DNA from: Affinundibacterium nitidum
GTDB lineage: Bacteria > Pseudomonadota > Gammaproteobacteria > Burkholderiales > Burkholderiaceae_D
Reading direction: 5' to 3'
DNA: 64,000 nt
Assembly: GCF_014284155.1 (NCBI RefSeq)
Contig: NZ_JACOFZ010000006.1
Span: forward strand, 105,698-169,697
In this document: positions 41,135 to 48,441 of the stretch, piece after piece
Layout of the letters: each line of letters starts with the position of its first letter
Position numbering within the stretch: position 1 is the first letter of the stretch
Program-made: the position numbers and the translations under genes
Notes under the pieces: model-generated
Databases searched by the model: none
Told to the model about the DNA's origin: nothing
Seen by the model: the letters and a program-made list of their open reading frames with translations, nothing else

Positions 41135-41812
41135 ATGTATAAGCAGGCGGTTTATTACTTCTGTGCGGTACTGTTGATCGCGGTGATTGGTTTTTATCCG
41201 TCTTATTTCGGCGATCTGGCGAAAGTCGACTTGGTTCATCATTTCCATGGCATCACGGCGACCCTCTGGATGTTGATGTTGATCGTACAATCGTGGCTGA
41301 TGCGAACAGGAAAAATACAAGCACATAGACTAGTTGGTCGCGGCTCGCTGTTACTAGTTCCGCTGTTTATCGTCTCTGGCGTGTTGATGATGAAAGCAAT
41401 GCTGACGAGCCCCTCCGGTTTTTCGCAAGCCTTCGGTAGTCGTCTTGTTTGGATTGATACCATTACTCTAATTACATTCGCGATGGCATATGGGGCTGCC
41501 CTTTATCATCGAAAGAGTATTCAACTGCATGCACGCTTCATGGCGTCAACTGCGGTTCTAGTATTACCACCCGCGCTCGGTCGCATTATGCCAAAGTTGG
41601 GGGAGTGGATTACTTCATTCGAGATGGCAGTGCATCTGTCTTATGCAATCTGTTTTGCCGCTGTGCTCTGTCTAATCTATGACGACTATCGCAAAGGCAA
41701 ACTACGCGCACCTTACCTCATTCTTTTGGTTTCGGTGGCGCTCCAACAATATGGTTTTTTTGCATCGCCAGGATGGTCTTGGTGGATGGAACTGACTAAT
41801 TTGTACAAGTAA
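41135..41812 (+). CDS. Seven-helix membrane protein, unknown function
   Basis: The 225-residue protein begins MYKQAVYYFC with GGAGAGG just upstream. It has about six or seven membrane helices, and H-x-x-H-G residues (VDLVHHFHGITATLWM) between the first two. A second His set (QLHARFMAS) is near residue 140. These could bind haem or a metal, in a way that recalls cytochrome-like or DUF2306-type proteins, but this is weak. No co-transcribed partner is visible. Confidence 0.6.
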   Translation: MYKQAVYYFCAVLLIAVIGFYPSYFGDLAKVDLVHHFHGITATLWMLMLIVQSWLMRTGKIQAHRLVGRGSLLLVPLFIVSGVLMMKAMLTSPSGFSQAFGSRLVWIDTITLITFAMAYGAALYHRKSIQLHARFMASTAVLVLPPALGRIMPKLGEWITSFEMAVHLSYAICFAAVLCLIYDDYRKGKLRAPYLILLVSVALQQYGFFASPGWSWWMELTNLYK

Positions 41813-41948
41813 GATGGGGAGAAACTACCTCTTTTTACCCGATATCAATGTGATCCCACGATCGAAGTGGGATGACTTTTGGATCCTGCCTTGAATTTAA
41901 GTTGTAATGAGCTAATGATCGCAGATCAATACTTTGCTTCGAAGTTGG

Positions 41949-42176
41949 CTAAGTCCCTCTATGCCAATAGTCCTCAAGATCTGCAATTTGCTTTGCCAAT
42001 GTTTGCCCATGCCGGCATTGTTTCGCGGCCAAAATCGCGTGATGGAAGCCGCCACTATCACGAGGCCATTCCCCGAACATGTCTTGTTCCGGCGCATTAA
42101 TCCAATCGATTACATCGTTGGGTTTTTCCATTGCGTTAAATTTTTCAGTTAAGCGCTCTGTAAAGCTTGAAGTCAT
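41949..42176 (-). CDS. Small protein of the recurrent W-I-x-P-x-E-W/Y-P-R family, copy 1
   Basis: The 75-residue protein has a strong ribosome binding site (AAGGAG, 5 bases before the ATG). It includes PNDVIDWINAPEQDMFGEWP, then AAKQCRHGQTLAKQIADLED, then Y-W-H-R-G. The same order of residues (D-V/E-x-x-W-I, P, W/F-x-E-Y/W-P-R, C-x-H/Y-x-x-x-L, E/D-L-E-N/D-x-W) is seen in the proteins at 43173-43433 and 50880-51149. The family is not recognised. The single cysteine and the tryptophans are shared. The function is unknown. Confidence 0.65.
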   Translation of the reverse strand: MTSSFTERLTEKFNAMEKPNDVIDWINAPEQDMFGEWPRDSGGFHHAILAAKQCRHGQTLAKQIADLEDYWHRGT

Positions 42177-42344
42177 TGTTTCTCCTTAGACGTTCCGAAA
42201 ATATAGTTCACCTATAGTTGAACGTGCTTATACTAATCTGATGTTCTTCTGATGCCAAAAACAGGGAAATTGCATTAGTCTTGAAATTTTCTTGTATAGA
42301 TATTACATGTTAAGTGATGTCCCACATCGCCTATTTCAATAACG

Positions 42345-43046
42345 CTATTTCTTTGGTCGTAATTTCATCCAAGGCTTGTTCCAGTTGAGCGGTTTGCCAC
42401 CGCTCCTTGAAACATAATCACCTTTCAGTACTAGCCAACCATCTTTTTCCGGCTTGAATATCCAAAACAGTTTTTCTGTTTCAATGTCCACGATATTGCC
42501 ATCTTGTGGCAATTCAGATCGATCTAGAACGAGTCGCGCTTCAAGCGTTTTTGCTTCAATTTTGATTTTATTTTGTGAGAAACACCACTGTCGATTTGAT
42601 TGATCAAGGTAACAGCCGTCAAAAATAAGACTAAAGAAGATAGGATCGTAATTCCTAACATCCTCTAGAGTGTCAGCTGCATTAGCGACTTTGATGAAAG
42701 TAGAGGTACTGAATTTCTCATCCATAAACTTAATGGAGTCACCTTTGAAGACCATCACCTTTTCCTCCGATTCTTCAAACCAACTTCCTTCATGCCACGA
42801 AAAAATAAAAGCACCGCCACCCGATTTGTCGATGTTTACAGCACTCACAAAATTGGGTATTTTCCAAAACTTGGTTTTCTTCACGTCCTCGAGTAGTTGT
42901 GTATCCACATAATATCCAGCGTGCGCTTGCAAACTTTTTTTGTCTCTTGATGACGCCATTTGGGCCTTATCGAAACAAGCTGCTAAGGAAAATAATGTGA
43001 TACTCACACAAGTGAGCCTGCTGAAGAATTTGAGCCTAGTCTTCAT
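42345..43046 (-). CDS. Lipoprotein, unknown function
   Basis: The 233-residue protein has lipobox L-F-S-L-A-A-C (Cys at about 24). The mature part is beta-rich with many aromatic residues, including GGAFIFSWHEGSWFEESEEK and GDYVSRSGGKPLNWNKPWMK. No known domain was recognised. It shares the strand with the neighbouring small genes, but nothing indicates an operon. It could be an outer-membrane or periplasmic protein. Confidence 0.6.
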   Translation of the reverse strand: MKTRLKFFSRLTCVSITLFSLAACFDKAQMASSRDKKSLQAHAGYYVDTQLLEDVKKTKFWKIPNFVSAVNIDKSGGGAFIFSWHEGSWFEESEEKVMVFKGDSIKFMDEKFSTSTFIKVANAADTLEDVRNYDPIFFSLIFDGCYLDQSNRQWCFSQNKIKIEAKTLEARLVLDRSELPQDGNIVDIETEKLFWIFKPEKDGWLVLKGDYVSRSGGKPLNWNKPWMKLRPKK

Positions 43047-43172
43047 TGATGTTTTTCGGATTGAATTCTGTGATGGGGCTGTTTTTTGCCGCTGTGTATT
43101 GGGTCTTGGATTGATGTTTTTGCTGTGCGAATGTCGTATTGGTATTCTCTATCGCATCTCTTTAAACGTGAA

Positions 43173-43433
43173 TTATCTCCACCACCGATTCTCGAGTTCT
43201 TTTACGTCTTCTGCAAGTTCAGATTTGTACTTACATTCATTCATGCCGTCAGTAAGCAAACCAAGCAAGGCACAACCTCGGGGATACTCGTGCCAAACAC
43301 CTATAGGATCTTGTTTGATCCAAGCCCTGACTTCGTCGACAGACGACATCTGATTAAAAATATCCGCGATTCTATTTGGTTTTTTCTCGATCGAGGCGAT
43401 GGTAGCTTCTTTAGCTAGACTATCTTCGTGCAT
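43173..43433 (-). CDS. Small protein of the recurrent W-I-x-P family, copy 2
   Basis: The 86-residue protein was given the start at 43433 because copy 3 aligns from the same point (MHEDSLAKEA against MTEENQAEKN), and GGA lies about 9 bases upstream. The rest matches copy 3 closely: PNRIADIFNQMSSVDEVRAW, then I-K-Q-D-P-I-G-V-W-H-E-Y-P-R-G, LLTDGMNECKY, and E-L-E-N-R-W at the end. A longer reading to 43523 has no match. The function is unknown. Confidence 0.65.
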   Translation of the reverse strand: MHEDSLAKEATIASIEKKPNRIADIFNQMSSVDEVRAWIKQDPIGVWHEYPRGCALLGLLTDGMNECKYKSELAEDVKELENRWWR

Positions 43434-43604
43434 ATTAGTTATTCCGAATGAAAGCGATAAATCTACGTCTTGTAGAATAACCTCAAGCTTAAGTGCTGAC
43501 TTGACGGCTGATCGTATCGACATTGTTTGTCATGGAGTGCGCGATTGAAGATGCAATTGACAGAGAGTTGGATCATGCCATTTTCGAATCAGCACCGTGA
43601 GCTA

Positions 43605-44081
43605 TCAGCTATATGGGGAGCGAAGTACAATGCCGACGGAGTTGATCCCCTCTGACTGTATTAGATTGAGTACTTGGTGAAATTTCCCAAAGCTTGCCAA
43701 TTGATTTGTTTCAAATTCGATATAGTTGTATGAACGATTTTTTCCCAGACCTTGCAAATGTTTTTGAAGATCTTGGAACTCGATCTCTTTTCCATTTAAC
43801 ATATAGCGACCATCGAAATCGATATCGATTTTTACTCTTTCTGGTGCCGTTTCGGTCGACCAGTTAAAGCCCCCCAACGTGCAGCCAGGAATGTTGAGCA
43901 CGATCAACTTATTTTGGGAACTTGTCGGTGCACTCTTGTTTAAGAAAACGACTCCTGCAATGCTCAACAGTAGACTGAGCAGCAAAACGATACTTAGCTT
44001 GGAGGGACTTGCATCAATCGGCTGAGATGACTGCCAATATTTGCGATGGGTATCCACGTGGGTTTCACTTAACTCGCACAT
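43605..44081 (-). CDS. ExbD/TolR-like biopolymer-transport protein, orphan
   Basis: The 158-residue protein has one membrane helix at about 28-48 near its N-terminus and a periplasmic domain whose order (VKIDIDFDGRYMLNGKEIEF, then L-Q-K-H-L-Q-G-L, then SVGIVLRSPYS) fits the ExbD/TolR fold. In complete systems this protein couples the proton-motive force through ExbB/TolQ, but no ExbB is present in the window, and a cytoplasmic N-terminal tail of about 25 residues is longer than usual. It is last in a tight operon: the lipoprotein gene lies 2 bases upstream. Confidence 0.6.
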   Translation of the reverse strand: MCELSETHVDTHRKYWQSSQPIDASPSKLSIVLLLSLLLSIAGVVFLNKSAPTSSQNKLIVLNIPGCTLGGFNWSTETAPERVKIDIDFDGRYMLNGKEIEFQDLQKHLQGLGKNRSYNYIEFETNQLASFGKFHQVLNLIQSEGINSVGIVLRSPYS

Positions 44082-44083
44082 CT

Positions 44084-44662
44084 TTAATCACTTTTTTTTG
44101 CCAGATAACCAGCTTTGATTAAGCGTTCAGTGATCGCTGGTCCCATTGCGTTTAAATAGAAGTCGCCATCGTAGAGCCAATCGCCAGTATATACATAAGC
44201 GGGCGAGCTCAACGTTCCTGTGTAGGCATAGACGACGAAGCTCATACTTTGGGGCACGCCTACGCTTTGCTTATTGATTTCCGTCTTTACACGCATTGAT
44301 TTTGGAATCAGACGCACTACCAGTAAACTTGGATCGCGCTTTAGTTCTGCTTCAAGTTTTGGTAAATATTGGTTGAGTTCGGCTTGGCTCTTAGGCTCAA
44401 ATTGTCTCACTGGATAGTTGTATTTACTCAGTGTGTTGTATAAAGATGAGGAAAGGTTGCTGTTCTCAGACTTAATGGAATCTTTCTCGTTCATTAAGTC
44501 AGCCAAGATAAACACACGTGATGCGCCTTTTCCTGAGACTTGAAGTTGTTCTTTCTCGTTATAAATAGTACCTCTTGCGGACGACAGCTTGGATTGAATT
44601 ATCTGAGCGCAACCGGTTAGAGACAACACTAATAGAATAAAAAGGATACGAAGTGCTTGCAT
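44084..44662 (-). CDS. Lipoprotein in operon with an ExbD-like protein
   Basis: The 192-residue protein has lipobox L-S-L-T-G-C (Cys at about 18). The body contains SRVFILADLMNEKD, LPKLEAELKRDPSLLVVRLI and a final YDGDFYLNAMGPAITERLIK, which together look like a DUF4136- or LPP20-like periplasmic fold, though I cannot be sure. It lies 2 bases after the 44665-45549 gene and 2 bases before the ExbD-like gene, so the three are one transcript. Confidence 0.6.
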   Translation of the reverse strand: MQALRILFILLVLSLTGCAQIIQSKLSSARGTIYNEKEQLQVSGKGASRVFILADLMNEKDSIKSENSNLSSSLYNTLSKYNYPVRQFEPKSQAELNQYLPKLEAELKRDPSLLVVRLIPKSMRVKTEINKQSVGVPQSMSFVVYAYTGTLSSPAYVYTGDWLYDGDFYLNAMGPAITERLIKAGYLAKKSD

Positions 44663-44664
44663 AA

Positions 44665-45549
44665 TTAATTCGATTTCGTCATAGTTGGTGCGAACTCAAT
44701 ATCTGAGATTTTGTAAATGATTGTTGTCTTTGGTATCGATGAATCTAAACCATTTCGCCGTTCCATTGGCATGAAAAAACCGTAGTCTTTTAAGTACGCA
44801 AATTTCGCATAATTGCCAATCTCTGCAACTTTGGATTGACACTGAACGACAATCATCTTCCCAGTCAGTTTATTGTGCAAGTCTGATGCTGGTGTTTCTT
44901 GTTCATTGCGACATTCTTCGACAATATACTTTAGAGTGCCGCTCTTCCTCGTTTCGACTCCTTGAAAACTGCTGGATTCCATCTCGAATATAAATTCATA
45001 GCCCCAATTTGCTCCGGGTCTCAACGCGCTTTCAAACTGAAGCGGTAGTTTTAATTCCGTCACGTAGCCAGTGCGATCAGTTATCGAATCAGAGCCTACA
45101 CTCGGCTTCCAATCTGAATGGTTACGCCAGGCCAACTGCAGAAAATTTAGCGATGTTAGGACATGATTTGTAATCCAAAAATTCTCCATTTTGGGGAGAT
45201 TTTCTTTGGTCTTGATTACAAAATATCCTAGAGCACCTTTTGCGCTTTCGACGGTTTCGGTAGTCGAGTGCGTCATTTGTCCTTGATGTACGAATTCTTT
45301 CTTCAAGCTCACACGTAGCAATTTGCCGGGAAGCAGATCAAATCCTTCCGGTCGGAAGTTTTCGGCCGTTTGGATAACTTTAGGATCGAGTTCAATTACC
45401 TGTTTTACGCGCCCGACGTCTGAAAAATCTTCAATAGCAAATTTTTTGAGCGAGTTGATTTGTGCGCTTGCTTCGATTGAAATATTCGCTAGAACTAGTC
45501 CAAGAAAAATCGAAGCTACAAATTTAGGTATGAGGTATTGGCTCTGCAT
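44665..45549 (-). CDS. Exported protein, first gene of the ExbD-like operon
   Basis: The 294-residue protein has a signal peptide (IEASA-QI, about 29 residues). It is beta-rich with a cysteine pair in YIVEECRNEQ and IVVQCQSK that may form a disulphide bond. Domain families are not recognised. Since it is followed by a lipoprotein and an ExbD-like protein with 2-base gaps, it probably works in the same periplasmic complex. Confidence 0.6.
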   Translation of the reverse strand: MQSQYLIPKFVASIFLGLVLANISIEASAQINSLKKFAIEDFSDVGRVKQVIELDPKVIQTAENFRPEGFDLLPGKLLRVSLKKEFVHQGQMTHSTTETVESAKGALGYFVIKTKENLPKMENFWITNHVLTSLNFLQLAWRNHSDWKPSVGSDSITDRTGYVTELKLPLQFESALRPGANWGYEFIFEMESSSFQGVETRKSGTLKYIVEECRNEQETPASDLHNKLTGKMIVVQCQSKVAEIGNYAKFAYLKDYGFFMPMERRNGLDSSIPKTTIIYKISDIEFAPTMTKSN

Positions 45550-46041
45550 GGCTGGAAAAGATAATAAATTTGGCCATATTATCGCGGATTATGAAGGTCT
45601 TGTCGTTAGGATTTTTGTAGTTGCGCGAGGTTAAGAATTGCGTAGAAGATATGCATGGAAAATTCACCTAATGCGAATATCAGATACTACGCGATGAAGT
45701 GGTAAATCTGTCAGAACCTGCCTCGCTCCTGAATGAAGGTAGCCTAAAGCCGATCTTCGAACAGCGTTTCTAGTTGCAGGAAAGCGTTTTTCCTTGGTGC
45801 AAATATCTAGCTAGTTGCAATAGGTCTCGTCTTCATTTTTGTTGGGGGTGATGCTCATTTTTTTAATGAAGTCGAAGGTAAGCGTGATCTTGACAAATCC
45901 TTAATTGTTTTGCATTTGAAGCCCAACTTTTTCTCATCAAGAAAAAATATTTTGATGAAATGTCGATTGAGGCTTGTTTGGCGCATCTCCTCTGTAAGTC
46001 GAGGCAATCATGCAACGACCTTTTAAAACGGAGGTAAATAT
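45550..46041. other. Intergenic region
   Basis: This 492-bp gap lies between divergent transcription units. I see no gene, repeat or clear promoter in it. Confidence 0.4.
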
Positions 46042-46482
46042 ATGCGATTATTAGCAACAAAAGAAACCAGCCCGGCGTGGATTAGGCCTGTGCTTTTTTT
46101 GGGCCTTGCTTGGAATGTGTTTGGGGTATTTCAGTTTCTTCAAACCGTTAACGGCAGTGTCGGTAGTTTAATGGCGAATGGACTGACGCAGGCCCAAGCT
46201 GAGCTCTATACAGGGTTGCCTATCTGGATGCATGCCGCCTTTGCAGTCGGTGTATTCGGTGGTGCCTTAGGCTGTGTGCTCATGCTTCTGAAGCGGAAAG
46301 CAGCACGAATCGTCTTGGGCGTATCTTTAGTCAGTTCTATCTTTCTTTTTATTGGCGATATTACGCAAGGCGTATTTGCAGCCTTTGGAGCGTCACAAGT
46401 GATGGTACTCAGTGCCGTGGTGTTGATCGCCGCTGGCTTGCATTGGATGTCGGGGACTCGGTTCAAGGTAGTTCCCGCTTAA
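46042..46482 (+). CDS. Four-helix membrane protein upstream of YCII and ECF42 genes
   Basis: The 146-residue protein has membrane helices at about 14-34, 55-80, 88-107 and 110-135. A ribosome binding site GGAGG is 7 bases before the ATG. No motif suggests a precise function. It is followed 53 bases later by the YCII gene and then the sigma factor, all in the same direction, so it may belong to the same regulon. Confidence 0.6.
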   Translation: MRLLATKETSPAWIRPVLFLGLAWNVFGVFQFLQTVNGSVGSLMANGLTQAQAELYTGLPIWMHAAFAVGVFGGALGCVLMLLKRKAARIVLGVSLVSSIFLFIGDITQGVFAAFGASQVMVLSAVVLIAAGLHWMSGTRFKVVPA

Positions 46483-46535
46483 GTAAAGATCTACAACTAT
46501 TTCATTCGAACTTACACTATTTTTTGGAGAGCAAA

Positions 46536-46895
46536 ATGCAATTTATGTTAATACACAAAGAAACCTTGGACGAGGTCTCACAACGCGCTAACCCAGAGAC
46601 AGCTCCTGCCTATTGGGGTGCTTGGAATGCCTACATTGGCGCCATGGGTCAAGCCGGAATCATCGTTCACGGAAATGGCTTACAAGAGCCTCATACCGCC
46701 ACCCAAGTGCAAATACGTAACGGCAAACGGGTGATTCATGATGGCCCCTACGCTGATACCAAAGAACACATTGGGGGTTATTTCATCATTGAAGTGCCCA
46801 GTCTCGATGATGCCTTGGAATGGGCCGCCCGCAGCCCGTGTGCTTTAACCGGCAGCACAGAAGTTCGACCTGTTATGGTGATGGCACCCAACTAA
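46536..46895 (+). CDS. YCII/DGPF-domain protein
   Basis: The 119-residue protein starts MQFMLIHKETLDEV and carries the DGPF motif DGPYADTKEHIGGYFIIE in its centre, a ferredoxin-like beta-alpha-beta fold with conserved His and Asp in related proteins. Such proteins are typically encoded beside ECF42 sigma factors, as here: the next gene starts directly after the stop codon. Their role is unknown, but they could act in the stress response under that sigma factor. A GGAGA ribosome binding site supports the ATG at 46536. Confidence 0.88.
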   Translation: MQFMLIHKETLDEVSQRANPETAPAYWGAWNAYIGAMGQAGIIVHGNGLQEPHTATQVQIRNGKRVIHDGPYADTKEHIGGYFIIEVPSLDDALEWAARSPCALTGSTEVRPVMVMAPN

Positions 46896-48134
46896 ATGAG
46901 CACACAAACGCCCGTCAGTTACAAAGCCATCGAGTTTGCCGCCCGCACTTCGTTTGGGCGCTTGGCCTCGTATCTGGCGTGGCAGTGGCGAGATATCGCG
47001 GCGGCGGAAGATGCTCTGAGCGATGCCTTGTTAAAAGCCTTAGAGGTCTGGTCTGTTAGCGGCATACCCGATTCCCCCGACGCTTGGCTACTCACCGTGG
47101 CGAAGCGCCAACTGCTGCAGGTAGCGCGGCACGATAAAGTAAGATCAGATCCCGCGCTCACGATATTGCTGGAAGGGGATGAAGCAATGGTCGAAACGTC
47201 TGCATTGCCCGACGCCCGCTTAAAACTCATGTTTGTGTGCGCCCATCCAGCAATTGACGAAAAGATTCGGATTCCGCTGATGCTGCAAACAGTCTTGGGC
47301 TTACAGGTTGCCGATATGGCGCCTGCGCTCATGCTGTCGCCCACAACGCTTGCGCAACGCTTAGTCCGAGCAAAACAAAAGATACGTGATACCCAAATTC
47401 GTTTTGAAGAGCCAAGTGTAGATGAGCTTCCAGACAGACTCAGTTGTGTGTTGGAATGTATTTATGGCGCCTTCGGTTTGAGTCTCGATGCCATCGATGG
47501 AGCCGAGACGCGCATTACCGATCTTTACGATGAGGCGATCTATCTATGCAAGATCGTATGCGAACTTTTGCCGGCAGAGCCCGAAGCCAAAGGCTTATTT
47601 GCACTGATGACCTTCTGTTCCGCGCGACGCGCAGCACGTAGGGATGCGCAAGGAAACTTCATCCCCTTAGCGGAACACGATTTAAGTAAGTGGGATAAAG
47701 AAGCCATCGTGCATGCTGATCAAGTGCTGTGGTCAGCATCGCAACACAAAAAGCCTGGACCATTTCAGTTGGAAGCGGCTGTGCAATCGGCACATTGTCA
47801 TTGTCTCTTTACCGGCCAAACACCGTGGAAAAGTATCGCGCATCTTTATCAACAAATTAATGCGTATTTCCCCACCCAAGGCTCTTTAGTCGCAGGCGCT
47901 GTCGCGATGGGTGAAGCCGGTGAGGTTCAAGCGGGGCTTGTTCAACTTGAGCGAATGGATGCAGACTTAAGCAAAACTTTTCAGGCGTGGTGGGTGGCGA
48001 AAGCTTATCTGCTCAGTCTCCAAGGTGAAGAGTCATTCGCATTGGCAGATCATGCCTATCAGATTGCGATTGGCTTATCTAATCAAGAAAAAATTAAGGT
48101 CTATTTGGAAGGCATCCGAAAAACATTAAAGTAG
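46896..48134 (+). CDS. ECF42-type RNA polymerase sigma factor
   Basis: The 412-residue protein has a sigma2 region near residues 15-75 (SYLAWQWRDIAAAEDALSDA) and a sigma4 region at about 120-160 (VLGLQVADMAPALMLSPTTLAQR), followed by a long C-terminal extension with TPR-like helices (about 175-405) typical of group ECF42 (COG4941). Unlike classical ECF sigma factors there is no anti-sigma gene; the C-terminal part is thought to regulate activity. The YCII gene directly upstream is the usual genetic partner. The two genes share one transcript, with the TAA and ATG adjacent. Confidence 0.9.
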   Translation: MSTQTPVSYKAIEFAARTSFGRLASYLAWQWRDIAAAEDALSDALLKALEVWSVSGIPDSPDAWLLTVAKRQLLQVARHDKVRSDPALTILLEGDEAMVETSALPDARLKLMFVCAHPAIDEKIRIPLMLQTVLGLQVADMAPALMLSPTTLAQRLVRAKQKIRDTQIRFEEPSVDELPDRLSCVLECIYGAFGLSLDAIDGAETRITDLYDEAIYLCKIVCELLPAEPEAKGLFALMTFCSARRAARRDAQGNFIPLAEHDLSKWDKEAIVHADQVLWSASQHKKPGPFQLEAAVQSAHCHCLFTGQTPWKSIAHLYQQINAYFPTQGSLVAGAVAMGEAGEVQAGLVQLERMDADLSKTFQAWWVAKAYLLSLQGEESFALADHAYQIAIGLSNQEKIKVYLEGIRKTLK

Positions 48135-48441
48135 GCAAGGCTTCGTAAAGAGAGATCTCGACATAATGTGCCCAGCAATTGGACTATTTTTCTCTTGCTA
48201 TGTCATCACTACCCAATAAGACGACTTGAGCTCTTACACCTTGTCTCAAAACGATGTGAACTCCAAACCATCGTTAAGAAATCGAGATCCCCACAAATAC
48301 GTACTCGCCAACGCCCACGATATGGGTGTCAAGCGTGAACAACATACACACCAAAATTTCATTGAACGAAATGGCTGTGTTACGCTCTATATACAATTGC
48401 TTTACTTTCTTTGTTTCTCTATTTTTGTGTCGGAGTACTCC
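48135..48441. other. Intergenic region
   Basis: This 307-bp gap lies between the sigma factor and the acylase gene. An in-frame extension of the acylase reaches back to 48226, but a signal peptide with a ribosome binding site at 48442 shows the true start. I see no other feature. Confidence 0.4.

Noticed and set aside
42300-42345. ACTTAAC box after the 42345-43046 gene, possible attC
   Set aside because: No matching GTTRRRY box with pairing arms lies within 150 bp, so the single box is likely chance.
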